This document shows, one piece after another, positions 18,369-26,219 of a stretch of DNA of 64,000 bases. The translations under genes were made by a program, and so were the position numbers. The notes below the pieces were generated by a model, which saw only the letters and a list, made by a program, of their open reading frames with translations, was not told where the DNA came from and did no database searches. Within the stretch, counting starts at the first letter, position 1. Every line of letters starts with the position of its first letter. Source of the stretch: Vibrio chagasii (GTDB lineage: Bacteria > Pseudomonadota > Gammaproteobacteria > Enterobacterales > Vibrionaceae); the NCBI RefSeq assembly GCF_024347355.1, contig NZ_AP025466.1, positions 1,178,001 to 1,242,000 of the forward strand, read 5' to 3'.

Positions 18369-18696
18369 ATTAAAATGCGAAGCCTGCAGTATTGACGCGA
18401 TTGCCCTGACTAAAGCTGAACAACAGTCGCTATTGTTGGAGTTGTTTGATTGGCAAATCATCGAAAGAGACGGCATCCCGCAGCTTGAAAAGGTATACAA
18501 GTTTAAGAACTACAAACAAGCATGGGCATTCAGCAATAAAGTGTCAGAGTTGGCAGAAGAAGAGTTCCATCATCCTTCTATCCTATTGGAGTGGGGTAAA
18601 GTCACCGTCACCTGGTGGAGTCACTCAATCAAAGGCCTGCACAAAAATGACTTCATCTGTGCCTCACGCTGCGATGTGTTCGCGGAGAGTGAGTAG
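18358..18696 (+). CDS. phhB: pterin-4a-carbinolamine dehydratase
   Basis: A 112-residue enzyme that regenerates the tetrahydropterin cofactor of PhhA. The ATG at 18358 is chosen because it overlaps the phhA end and gives the usual family length; the upstream extension to 18310 lies inside phhA. Family markers are [33 protein letters not shown] with the catalytic His pair, and the C-terminal [12 protein letters not shown]. It is coupled with phhA. Confidence 0.93.
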   Translation: MLNELKCEACSIDAIALTKAEQQSLLLELFDWQIIERDGIPQLEKVYKFKNYKQAWAFSNKVSELAEEEFHHPSILLEWGKVTVTWWSHSIKGLHKNDFICASRCDVFAESE

Positions 18697-18715
18697 CATT
18701 GTAATTTGATTAACC

Positions 18716-18742
18716 GATTCGGTTCGTGTTGCGGGCCGAATC
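18716..18742. repeat. hairpin after phhB
   Basis: GATTCGG / CCGAATC around a 13-base loop. There is no T run, so it may stabilise the mRNA end rather than terminate. Confidence 0.35.
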
Positions 18743-18913
18743 ATTGATACTCTCGTTGTAAAAGGGCTAACTTCTCTTACCCCAACTTGACCTGCATCAG
18801 CACTTGCTTGGTTTCTTGTCTCATAAATCCTGTCTGCTACTCATAGTATTGGTTTTATGAGGCTGCTCTATGATATATTTCTCGGCCAAGTGTATTACAG
18901 ACGAAGGCGACTA

Positions 18914-19123
18914 ATGTCTATCAACCTTTCACTCCTTCCACCCAGCGAGAAAAACAAAATCGAACTGGATAAGCAGGCATCGTTTCTAGTATGGAAATTG
19001 AAGCAGGCTAAATGTGGCCCAGAAGCCATTGTTGAAGAAGCAATGAAGCTCGGTGACCCAGATGAAAAGGCGTGGTTTGAACAGTCTGTAGAAAAATACA
19101 AACGAGTAATGGGCGTCGCATAA
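18914..19123 (+). CDS. DUF3283 family small protein
   Basis: A 69-residue soluble protein. The ATG at 18914 is used because the conserved part starts SINLSLLPPSEKNKIELDKQ; the open frame back to 18857 has no ribosome binding site. Helical and charged, without motifs pointing to a function. The family appears to be restricted to Vibrio and close relatives, as far as I recall. Confidence 0.7.
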   Translation: MSINLSLLPPSEKNKIELDKQASFLVWKLKQAKCGPEAIVEEAMKLGDPDEKAWFEQSVEKYKRVMGVA

Positions 19124-19219
19124 CCGCAGACAAACCTTGCTCAGCAAAGCTGTAGAATTGAAATGACACAGTAATTTGCTAGAATTTGCCCCGTTAATTG
19201 AATCAGAGAGAAGATCCCG

Positions 19220-19936
19220 ATGGGAAGAAGTTTTGAAGTGCGCAAAGCCTCAATGGCTAAAACTGCTGGCGCAAAAATTAAAGTTTATTCCAAATACGGT
19301 AAAGAAATTTACATGTGTGCGAAGAATGGTGGTTCAGATCCAGACATGAACCTTTCGCTAAAGCACCTTATTGCTAAAGCGAAGAAAGACCAAGTTCCTG
19401 CACACGTTATCGACAAAGCGATCGACAAAGCAAACGGCGGCGGTGGTGAAGACTACGCACCAGCTCGTTACGAAGGCTTTGGCCCAGGCGGCACAAGCGT
19501 AATCGTTGACTGTCTAACTGACAACGGCAACCGTACTTTCCAAGACGTTCGCCAATGTTTCGTTAAAACTGGCGCGAAAATCGGTGTTGAAGGTTCTGTT
19601 TCTCACATGTTCGCTCACCAAGCTGTATTCCAGTTCAAAGGTGAAGATGACGAGATCATCCTAGAAACACTAATGATGGACGACGTAGACGTAACAGATG
19701 TAGAGCTAGAAGATGGTGTAATCACTGTATTCGCTCCAACAACTGAATTCTTCAAAACGAAGACTGCACTAACTAACGCGTTCCCTGAGCTAGTTCTAGA
19801 TGTTGAGGAAATTACTTTCGTTCCTCAAACTATGACGCCAGTAGCGGAAGAAGATTCTGAGAAGTTCCAGAAGTTCCTAGACCTTCTTGATGACTGTGAT
19901 GACGTTCAGCAGGTTTACCACAACGCTGAGCTGTAA
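19220..19936 (+). CDS. YebC/PmpR family protein (YeeN-like)
   Basis: A 238-residue protein of the YebC fold. Family segments are [15 protein letters not shown] near 23-32, [47 protein letters not shown] and the C-terminal [12 protein letters not shown]. Its length and N-terminus match E. coli YeeN rather than YebC. YebC proteins were long called transcription regulators, and recent work on relatives points to help with ribosome stalling at proline stretches; which applies here is unknown. Single gene with a strong terminator. Confidence 0.88.
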   Translation: MGRSFEVRKASMAKTAGAKIKVYSKYGKEIYMCAKNGGSDPDMNLSLKHLIAKAKKDQVPAHVIDKAIDKANGGGGEDYAPARYEGFGPGGTSVIVDCLTDNGNRTFQDVRQCFVKTGAKIGVEGSVSHMFAHQAVFQFKGEDDEIILETLMMDDVDVTDVELEDGVITVFAPTTEFFKTKTALTNAFPELVLDVEEITFVPQTMTPVAEEDSEKFQKFLDLLDDCDDVQQVYHNAEL

Positions 19937-19960
19937 TTTTTACAGTGACAATAGTTAATA

Positions 19961-19988
19961 AAAACCGAGCCTAGTGCTCGGTTTTTTT
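19961..19988 (+). terminator. terminator after the YebC-like gene
   Basis: AAAACCGAGC / GCTCGGTTTTTTT with a five-base loop. Confidence 0.9.
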
Positions 19989-20063
19989 ATCTTTTGAGTA
20001 TTGATCAGCCTTGATCATCGTTCCGCATTTTTGCCAACAAAGAGCCCGTTGATACAGCACTGA

Positions 20064-20294
20064 TTAGCAAAGCGTGCGTGGTCGACAAATCCACTCAGAC
20101 AGCTTTCGAATCAAAGGGAGTACTGTAAGGTTCAGCACAATGGCACACGGCCAAGCAAGAAAGAAGCTTTGTAACCAGATTGGCGGCCACTCGTGGCTGA
20201 ATCCCATTTTATAGCCAGAAATTAACCCAGACATGATGGTTGCCATGGTGAGTGAGGATAAAATCGCGGTTACCCAAAATTGTTTTTTGCTCAT
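20064..20294 (-). CDS. DUF2798 family membrane protein
   Basis: A 76-residue protein with two membrane spans (about 7-29 and 41-63), the conserved W(A/P)CA-like segment FLAWPCAIVLNLTVLPLIRKL and a basic C-terminus. DUF2798 proteins are small inner-membrane proteins of unknown role. It is divergent from a LysR regulator about 85 bases away, which may control it. Confidence 0.75.
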   Translation of the reverse strand: MSKKQFWVTAILSSLTMATIMSGLISGYKMGFSHEWPPIWLQSFFLAWPCAIVLNLTVLPLIRKLSEWICRPRTLC

Positions 20295-20378
20295 ATATGT
20301 TTCTCCCGTGATTTTCTGTAACTGATGAGATAAGGTTACAACTATCCATTAATGAGAAAAATAGGCATAAATAGAAAT

Positions 20379-21278
20379 ATGAATTCCATATTCGGAAACA
20401 TTGACGATCTATTCCTGTTTTGTACTGTGGTTGAAGAGGGCTCGTTGCTGTCGGCATCGAAGCGGCTTCAACTGCCTGTGTCGACCATGTCACGCCGGTT
20501 AACCGCTTTAGAAGAGCGTTTGAGCATCCGCTTGTTAGAAAAGAAGGGTAGGGAGCTGGTGGCGACGAAAGATGGCGAGGCGGCTTTTGCAGCGCTGAGT
20601 AGTGGCATGGAGTCTCTTCATCAAGGTTTTAGTAGCCTGCTTGAAGAACGTGATGCCATTCAAGGCAAGATTAAACTCGCAGTCCCTCATAATTTCTATA
20701 GTGGTTTTCTTCGCCCGACTGTCGAGCAATACCTTACTCAATATCCAAATGTGCAGCTCAATCTGATTTTGAGCCAGCAACAAGTGGTGCCTCAAACCGA
20801 CCGTGATTTGTTGATCACGTTTCAGATTTCCGAAATGGAAGGCATGATCGCTCGACCATTGTTTAAAGCGAAACATGGTTTTTTTGCAAGCCAAACCTAT
20901 TTAGAATCACGTGAGCCGATCGTTAAACCACAAGATCTCGAACATCAAGACTGGATTAACGTTGATGATGTGTTTGATATGCCGCTTTACAAAGCGGGTC
21001 ACCTGGAACAGATGGTGACGATCAGGCCTAAGTTTATTGTGAACGATATTCGTGCGGTCGCGGCAGCAGCGCAGAAGGGGCTGGGTATCGCTTCGCTGCC
21101 TTTTCGTCATGTGGATCCGGAAATGAATCTGGTTCAAGTACTCCCTGAGTACCATCGGGGTGATCGTCAAGCGTATTTAGTGTACAAAGAAAGAAAATAT
21201 CAGCCGAAGGCTTTAACTCTGCTTATTGAGGCGTTAATTAAAAGCGTTCAGTCGTTCCATAGCGACGAGCTGAGTTAA
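20379..21278 (+). CDS. LysR family transcriptional regulator
   Basis: A 299-residue regulator with an N-terminal winged helix (GSLLSASKRLQLPVSTMSRRLTALEERLSIRLLEKKGRELVAT) and a LysR effector domain (IKLAVPHNFYSGFLRPTV, GLGIASLPFRH). The start at ATG 20379 aligns with the family; the frame begins at 20352. The next gene, a dehydrogenase, follows after 16 bases on the same strand, and DUF2798 is divergent. Both are possible targets. Confidence 0.88.
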   Translation: MNSIFGNIDDLFLFCTVVEEGSLLSASKRLQLPVSTMSRRLTALEERLSIRLLEKKGRELVATKDGEAAFAALSSGMESLHQGFSSLLEERDAIQGKIKLAVPHNFYSGFLRPTVEQYLTQYPNVQLNLILSQQQVVPQTDRDLLITFQISEMEGMIARPLFKAKHGFFASQTYLESREPIVKPQDLEHQDWINVDDVFDMPLYKAGHLEQMVTIRPKFIVNDIRAVAAAAQKGLGIASLPFRHVDPEMNLVQVLPEYHRGDRQAYLVYKERKYQPKALTLLIEALIKSVQSFHSDELS

Positions 21279-21294
21279 ACAAAAGGAGAAAGAG

Positions 21295-22170
21295 ATGAAA
21301 GTAAGTTTTATCGGGTTAGGTGTTATGGGTTTCCCAATGGCAGGACACCTAGTCAAAGCCGGTTTCGAGGTAACGGTATTTAACCGTACTCATAGCAAAG
21401 CATTGGACTGGGCTGGAAAGCACCAAGGTAGAACCGCTGAGAGCGTTGCTGAGTGTGTGGCAGAAGCCGATGTTGTGCTGGTTTGCGTGGGTAACGATGA
21501 TGACGTACGCAGCATGACAACCAGTGAAACAGGTGCATTGGCCGCTATGAAGCCAAACGCGATTCTTGTTGACCACACCACAACGTCTGCAATCCTGTCT
21601 GAAGAGCTTGAAGTCGCTGCGAAGCAAGCTGGAGTTCGTTTTATGGATGCACCAGTGTCTGGTGGTCAAGCAGGTGCAGAGAACGGCGTGCTAACTATCA
21701 TGTGTGGTGGTGAGCAACAGCTATTCAACGACCTTCAACCTGTGTTTGAAGCTTACGGTAAATCGTCAGTTCTGATGGGTAAAGTCGGCCAAGGCCAGCG
21801 CGCGAAAATGGTTAACCAGATCTGCATCGCAGGTGTGTTGAATGGCTTATCTGAAGGCTTAGTGCTTGCTGAGAAATCAGGTTTAGATATCCCAACTCTG
21901 GTTGATTGCCTCAAAAACGGCGCTGCTGGTTCGTGGCAGATGGAAAACCGCGCTACGACAATGGCGCAAGACAAGTTTGATTTCGGTTTCGCCATTGATT
22001 GGATGATCAAAGACTTAGGTTTCTGTTTAGATGAAGCTGAGCGCCAAGGCATTCAACTTCCATTGACGGAGAAGACCAACAACGCATACAAGGCTCTTTC
22101 TGCACAAGGTGAAGGCCGCATGGATACCTCTGTATTGATGAAAGCTGTGGTTGAAGAGACAAAGAAGTAG
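21295..22170 (+). CDS. NAD(P)-dependent beta-hydroxyacid dehydrogenase
   Basis: A 291-residue enzyme of the 3-hydroxyisobutyrate dehydrogenase/tartronate semialdehyde reductase family. It has a Rossmann motif GLGVMGFPMAGHLVKAGF (7-24), the NRT residues after beta-2 (NADP preference is likely), substrate motif DAPVSGGQAGAENGVLTI and catalytic Lys in GQRAKMVNQI (about 165-174). The AAAGGAGAAAG site is strong. It may be co-transcribed with the LysR gene. The exact hydroxyacid cannot be read from the sequence. Confidence 0.88.
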   Translation: MKVSFIGLGVMGFPMAGHLVKAGFEVTVFNRTHSKALDWAGKHQGRTAESVAECVAEADVVLVCVGNDDDVRSMTTSETGALAAMKPNAILVDHTTTSAILSEELEVAAKQAGVRFMDAPVSGGQAGAENGVLTIMCGGEQQLFNDLQPVFEAYGKSSVLMGKVGQGQRAKMVNQICIAGVLNGLSEGLVLAEKSGLDIPTLVDCLKNGAAGSWQMENRATTMAQDKFDFGFAIDWMIKDLGFCLDEAERQGIQLPLTEKTNNAYKALSAQGEGRMDTSVLMKAVVEETKK

Positions 22171-22197
22171 AAAGATAGAAACTTCGTTTAGATAATT

Positions 22198-22229
22198 AAA
22201 AATAGCCGCTAATCAGCGGCTATTTTTTT
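22198..22229 (+). terminator. terminator after the hydroxyacid dehydrogenase
   Basis: AAAAATAGCCGCT / AGCGGCTATTTTTTT with loop AATC. The same stem sequence recurs at 27729-27760. Confidence 0.9.
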
Positions 22230-22267
22230 GCCCACCCACACTCGAACTTTGCACCTCCTGGAAAACC

Positions 22268-22285
22268 ATACCTACTGATAGATAG
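22268..22285. promoter_or_regulatory. TetR operator-like site upstream of the regulator
   Basis: ATACCTACTGATAGATAG matches 15 of 18 bases of the reverse complement of the operator at 24502-24519. This supports autoregulation by the TetR protein. Confidence 0.55.
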
Positions 22286-22311
22286 GCAATCCCTGTGAAT
22301 TATGCTATATT

Positions 22312-22328
22312 CACCTAAAATATAGGTG
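22312..22328. promoter_or_regulatory. palindrome directly before the tetR-type gene
   Basis: CACCTA-AAATA-TAGGTG is a perfect 6-bp-arm palindrome ending nine bases before the ATG. It shares CCTA/TAGG half-sites with the other operators. Confidence 0.5.
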
Positions 22329-22336
22329 GAATTAAT

Positions 22337-22909
22337 ATGAAAGAACTTAATCCAACGGCAGAAAAGATCGTCGATTTAGCGGAAAGTTATATGCAAAGCC
22401 GAGGTTTTAATGGCTTCAGTTTTCGCGACATTCAAAATGAGCTTGGGATAAAGACTGCGAGTATCCATTATCATTTCAAAACGAAACAAGACCTGGCTCA
22501 AACGGTATTTGAACGTTACCTTGTTAATTACGAAGTAGCGTTAAAGCGGATCGAGAGTCAAGACATCTCTGCAGAAGGTAAAATTGAAGCATTAGCCGAA
22601 ATTTTTGTTGATGTACGCGAGAACAACAAACTGTGTCTATGTGGTATGTATGCTTCTGACTTCTATTTTTTAGCGGATGGTTTGGAAAGCCTATTGTCTA
22701 AATTTGTTCAAATTAATGAAGACTTTATTCGTAAAAGCATAGAGCAGGGGATTGCGAGTGGACATTTCCGTTCTGGATTAGAAGCGACTCAAGCTGCGAG
22801 GCTAATTTTTGTCGCCTTAGAGGGGGGGATTTTACTGTCTCAATTCAAGGACACAGATTATATCCGTTCAGTGAAAGCCAGCTGTTTAAACATTCTGCAG
22901 GCGTCATAG
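22337..22909 (+). CDS. TetR family transcriptional regulator
   Basis: A 190-residue repressor-type protein. The N-terminal helix-turn-helix (FNGFSFRDIQNELGIKTASIHYHFKTKQDLAQTVFERYL) is clear, and the C-terminal ligand domain has a NKLCLCGMYASDF segment with two cysteines. This Cys pair and the OsmC and SDR genes nearby suggest sensing of a reactive electrophile, which is inference. Its likely target operon starts at 24542, now separated by an insertion sequence. Confidence 0.9.
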   Translation: MKELNPTAEKIVDLAESYMQSRGFNGFSFRDIQNELGIKTASIHYHFKTKQDLAQTVFERYLVNYEVALKRIESQDISAEGKIEALAEIFVDVRENNKLCLCGMYASDFYFLADGLESLLSKFVQINEDFIRKSIEQGIASGHFRSGLEATQAARLIFVALEGGILLSQFKDTDYIRSVKASCLNILQAS

Positions 22910-22938
22910 TTTATCGCTCAGATTGATACGGCGCGGTA

Positions 22939-23991
22939 GGCTTTGTTGCGTAAATCGATGGAACCAAATCAAGAAGCTACGATCTGATCAGCTACACCTT
23001 TTAATCGTCGTAGCCTCATGCCTAAACCTCGTTACAAAACAACTAACTGGAAGCAGTACAATCAAGCCTTAACCAATCGTGGTTCTCTGACCTTTTGGAT
23101 TGATGAGGAAGCGATAGCCGAGTGGAAGCAAAACAAACAAGGCAAGCGTGGTAGACCTCGCCGGTTCAGCGACTTAGCCATTACTACTGCATTGATGGTG
23201 AAACGCGTGTTCTCTATGCCATTGAGAGCGCTGCAAGGATTTCTAGACTCCGTATTTAAGCTGGCTAACATCCCACTTGTTTGCCCACACTACACCTGTA
23301 TAAGCCGCCGAGCTAAGGAAGTTGAGGTTTCATTTAAACCCAAAACCAGAGGAGCAATACAACATCTGGCAATTGATGCCACTGGCCTCAAGGTTTATGG
23401 CGAAGGTGAATGGAAGGTCAAAAAGCATGGTACTGATGGGAAGCGCAGAGTCTGGCGTAAGCTACATTTAGCCGTTGATACTAGCAGTCACGAAATAGTC
23501 GCAGCAGAGCTGAGTTTATCTAACGTTACCGATGGCGAAGTGCTTCCCAACCTACTTAAGCAGACACGTCGTAAAATCATTGAGGTATCAGGTGATGGTG
23601 CTTATGACACAAGACATTGCCATGATGCAATACGTATAAAGCGAGCGGTTCCGCTAATCCCGCCACGCGAAGGGGCTGCCTTCTGGGAGCAAGGACACCC
23701 TCGCAATTTAGCAGTTGGTTGTCAGAAGCTTTATGGCTCCAACAATAAGTGGAAAAAGCGGTATGGCTATCACAAGCGGTCGCTATCAGAGACAGCAATG
23801 TATCGAGTGAAACAGTTGCTAGGTGGGAAATTAAGCCTGAGAAACTACAACGCTCAAGTTGGCGAGACTTACGCTATGATCAAAGCGCTGAATAAGCTTA
23901 CGGGGTTAGGTATGCCTGAAACTCAGTATATTGTTTAAGAGTCAAGCACATGGGACAGGCATGTCTTCGCTCTGAATTAAGCAACAAAGCC
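22939..23991 (+). mobile_element. IS5 family (IS903 group) insertion sequence
   Basis: A 1053-bp element. The terminal repeats begin GGCTTTGTTGC (22939-22949) and end GCAACAAAGCC (23981-23991), and similarity continues inward for several bases (GTAAATC against TTAATTC). Size and ends fit the IS903 group (about 1057 bp, 18-bp ends starting GGCTTTGTTG). The flanking nonamers, GGCGCGGTA on the left and CTTTACAAT on the right, do not match, so no target duplication is visible. Confidence 0.9.
23018..23938 (+). CDS. IS5/IS903-type DDE transposase
   Basis: A 306-residue transposase, intact. The N-terminal NWKQYNQALTNRGSLTFWID segment is typical of IS903 transposases. DDE residues lie in LAIDATGLKVYGEGEW (first Asp), ISGDGAYD-like SGDGAYDTRHCHDAI (second Asp) and YHKRSLSETAMYRVKQLLGG (Glu in the Y-(2)-R-(3)-E-(6)-K arrangement). 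The full length suggests the element could still move. Confidence 0.95.
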   Translation: MPKPRYKTTNWKQYNQALTNRGSLTFWIDEEAIAEWKQNKQGKRGRPRRFSDLAITTALMVKRVFSMPLRALQGFLDSVFKLANIPLVCPHYTCISRRAKEVEVSFKPKTRGAIQHLAIDATGLKVYGEGEWKVKKHGTDGKRRVWRKLHLAVDTSSHEIVAAELSLSNVTDGEVLPNLLKQTRRKIIEVSGDGAYDTRHCHDAIRIKRAVPLIPPREGAAFWEQGHPRNLAVGCQKLYGSNNKWKKRYGYHKRSLSETAMYRVKQLLGGKLSLRNYNAQVGETYAMIKALNKLTGLGMPETQYIV

Positions 23992-24378
23992 CTTTACAAT
24001 CTATTGCATAGCAAATGGTTTTATATGTGAAGTCATTCACATGTTAATTATGTTGCAAAGTTGACGGGATGTGGTGAAATGTTGATGATGCTCTGACTCT
24101 TCCAGGGTGTATCCACGGCATAGCAATGGGCTTTGTAGGAGACATTGTCATCGCGCTGTAGATATATTGGACGTAGTGCAACCCAAAAGAGGTTGTAGTT
24201 TTGAAAGCGAGGCTTAGCCCTCGCTTTTTTTATGTCTGCAAACTGTTCATTGGACAAAAATTCGTAATGGTTCTGACTCACTAAATGGTGTTGTAGACAC
24301 TTTTTATGAGACGGATGCTTATTTTACAAAAATAATTCTATAACCTATGTTTATGATAAATATGGGTTTTTATTGAAA
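23992..24378. other. gene-free stretch right of the IS, possible dispersed Vibrio sequence
   Basis: No convincing gene. A leftward 77-codon frame (24048-24281) encodes motifs such as FQNYNLFWVALRPIYLQRD. I recall similar translations from short, often repeated frames in other Vibrio genomes, but cannot check. A strong rightward terminator-like stem interrupts it (24204-24231). This may be a remnant or repeat carried with the rearrangement at the IS. Confidence 0.35.
24204..24231 (+). terminator. terminator-like stem with no gene before it
   Basis: AAAGCGAGG / CCTCGCTTTTTTT. No coding sequence ends just upstream, so it may belong to a lost gene, a small RNA or the IS read-through. Confidence 0.65.
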
Positions 24379-24416
24379 ACAACTTTATCTATCTACTGGT
24401 AGGTAGATAAAGTTGT
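24379..24416. promoter_or_regulatory. TetR operator 1 before the SDR-OsmC operon
   Basis: A 38-bp inverted repeat with 16-base arms and one mismatch (ACAACTTTATCTAtCT / AGgTAGATAAAGTTGT). Its core CTATCTACTGGTAGGTAG (24389-24406) is 17/18 identical to operator 2. A TTGACG hexamer (24415-24420) overlaps its right edge, with TAAAGT 17 bases on. Confidence 0.65.
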
Positions 24417-24456
24417 TGACGCGAAACCGATCCGATCTTAAAGTACACCCACTGAC

Positions 24457-24487
24457 GAGGAGATGGTCTCTACTACTCCTCCATTTT
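24457..24487 (+). terminator. terminator-like stem in the leader before the SDR gene
   Basis: GAGGAG / CTCCTC with a 13-base loop that can also pair internally (AGA/TCT), followed by T7. It lies between the presumed promoter and operator 2, so it may attenuate the operon. Stability is modest. Confidence 0.4.
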
Positions 24488-24501
24488 TTTGAATAAGCAA
24501 C

Positions 24502-24519
24502 CTATCTACTAGTAGGTAG
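24502..24519. promoter_or_regulatory. TetR operator 2 before the SDR-OsmC operon
   Basis: CTATCTACTAGTAGGTAG contains the perfect palindrome CTACTAGTAG. It sits 23 bases before the SDR start codon and 113 bases from the operator 1 core. Confidence 0.65.
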
Positions 24520-24541
24520 TTTTTAAGTTAAGGATTTCATT

Positions 24542-25312
24542 ATGTTTAATACATCTTCTATTGCACTAATTGTTGGCGGTTCTTCTGGTATGGGTAAAGC
24601 AACAGCAGAGCGACTGCTTAAGTCTGGTGTGCCTGTAATGATCCTCTCTCATGATAAACAGAATCTTGCTGAAGCAAAATTGGATCTGGAATCAACCACG
24701 AATGGTCATGTTGAAACTGCTCAGGTTGATTTATACGACCCTTCTGCTGTTCAAAGCTTTATTGAACAGTTAAATGCAGAAAAACGTCACATTGGCTACT
24801 TGGTGAACGCGGCTGGTTTCTTCAAACCGGTCGATTTCCTAGAGCATTCTGAGCAAGATTACGACCTTCAGTTAGATATGAACCGTGCTTTCTTCTTCAT
24901 TACACAAGCTGTTGCGAAAAATATGAAACAGCACGGTGGTGGCGCAATTGTAAACATCGGTTCTATGTGGGCACACCAAGCAATTAAAGCAACGCCTTCT
25001 TCAGCTTACTCAATGCAGAAAGCGGCACTACATGCACTAACAAAAAACTTGGCCATTGAACTAGGTGACCACGGTGTACGTGTAAACGCAGTGGCTCCAG
25101 CAGTCGTGATGTCGACAATTTATAAGTCATTCATCGCTGAAGACGAGATTGAATCTGCACTACAAGGCTTTAACGATTTCCACCCAATCGGTCGAATTGG
25201 TTCTACAGACGATGTTGCTGATGCAATTGAATACCTACTATCGAATAAGTCTTCTTGGGTAACGGGTACGATTCTAAATGTCGATGGCGGCGTGATGGCG
25301 GGTCGAAACTAA
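24542..25312 (+). CDS. short-chain dehydrogenase/reductase
   Basis: A 256-residue classical SDR. It shows the cofactor motif GGSSGMG (about 12-18), NAAG, catalytic Ser near INIGSMWAH and the YSMQK pair (YxxxK), plus the C-terminal [15 protein letters not shown]. It precedes an OsmC-family gene and lies behind two TetR-type operators. It probably reduces a carbonyl, perhaps a toxic one, but the substrate is unknown. Confidence 0.9.
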   Translation: MFNTSSIALIVGGSSGMGKATAERLLKSGVPVMILSHDKQNLAEAKLDLESTTNGHVETAQVDLYDPSAVQSFIEQLNAEKRHIGYLVNAAGFFKPVDFLEHSEQDYDLQLDMNRAFFFITQAVAKNMKQHGGGAIVNIGSMWAHQAIKATPSSAYSMQKAALHALTKNLAIELGDHGVRVNAVAPAVVMSTIYKSFIAEDEIESALQGFNDFHPIGRIGSTDDVADAIEYLLSNKSSWVTGTILNVDGGVMAGRN

Positions 25313-25395
25313 ATTACAAGTCGCCTTCCACGCGGTGTGGGAGGCACTACATGAATATTAATCACTATAAACAAGAAATAATTAAAGGATTTAAC

Positions 25396-25941
25396 ATGAG
25401 TAATGCACCATTAAATGGCCTTAACTTAGAAGACCTATCAGCTTATACGAAAGTTATTACTGATGATGCAACACAAGCGGTATCTGAATACGGCATTGTT
25501 GCTGAATGGAAAGGCGGTGTTCATAGCGAAATTCGCACGTTGAACCAAAAGGTAGGTGGAACAGAAATCGTTAAAGATTTTACTTTCGACGTGGGTGAAC
25601 CAGAAGAGCTTCTTGGCAATAACGCATACCCTACGCCACAAGATTACCTGCTGGGTGGCATGGCTGGCTGTATGATGGTTGGTTTTGTTGCAGGCGCCAG
25701 TGCCCGCGGCATTCGTTTAGAGTCTGTAAAGCTGACCATCAAAGGGGCTTTGGATCTTCGTGGGTTCTTGAATGTATCTGAAGAAGCTCCGGTTGGCTTC
25801 GAAGAGATCCAATTTCAGTTTGAAGTTCAAGGTGATGGTACTCAAGCTGATTACGATGAAGTTATTGCTGGGGTCCAACAATTTTCTCCGAATTACCGAA
25901 CAATCAGTGATGCCGTTAAAGTCTCAGCGATTGTGGCTTAA
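25396..25941 (+). CDS. OsmC family protein lacking the second cysteine
   Basis: A 181-residue protein of the OsmC/Ohr fold. The ATG at 25396 follows AAAGGA; the frame is open further upstream but overlaps the SDR end. The first redox Cys is present in LGGMAGCMMVG, while the position of the second (usually CP or C in the later helix) reads FSPNYRTISDAV, with Ser. Such single-Cys members are unlikely to be classical organic hydroperoxide reductases. Second gene of the TetR-controlled unit, 83 bases after the SDR gene. Confidence 0.85.
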   Translation: MSNAPLNGLNLEDLSAYTKVITDDATQAVSEYGIVAEWKGGVHSEIRTLNQKVGGTEIVKDFTFDVGEPEELLGNNAYPTPQDYLLGGMAGCMMVGFVAGASARGIRLESVKLTIKGALDLRGFLNVSEEAPVGFEEIQFQFEVQGDGTQADYDEVIAGVQQFSPNYRTISDAVKVSAIVA

Positions 25942-26009
25942 TTAAACGATTTTATTTAATTAGCTAAAAATATAGAACCCTTTTTTAATTTATGCACTGC
26001 CAATGCTTT

Positions 26010-26040
26010 GAGCCTATATTTTAATATAGGCTCTTTTTTT
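26010..26040 (+). terminator. terminator after the SDR-OsmC operon
   Basis: GAGCCTATATT / AATATAGGCTC followed by T7. Confidence 0.9.
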
Positions 26041-26219
26041 ATTCTTAATTCTCTAAATTAGGTGGGTTTAAATTAGATTTTTTTAAATTTGACAATGTTA
26101 ATTTATTCTATTCTAATTAATGATGTAATAGACTCAGTTACATAAAACATACATATACCTACACTGCTTATTATCAAATTAATTTATCATTTTTAACTTC
26201 CGTATAGTGGAGTAATAAA

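Noticed and set aside
24048..24281. Leftward 77-codon frame as a protein gene
   Set aside because: A terminator stem lies inside it and the recurrent motifs appear in two frames, which fits a non-coding repeat better.
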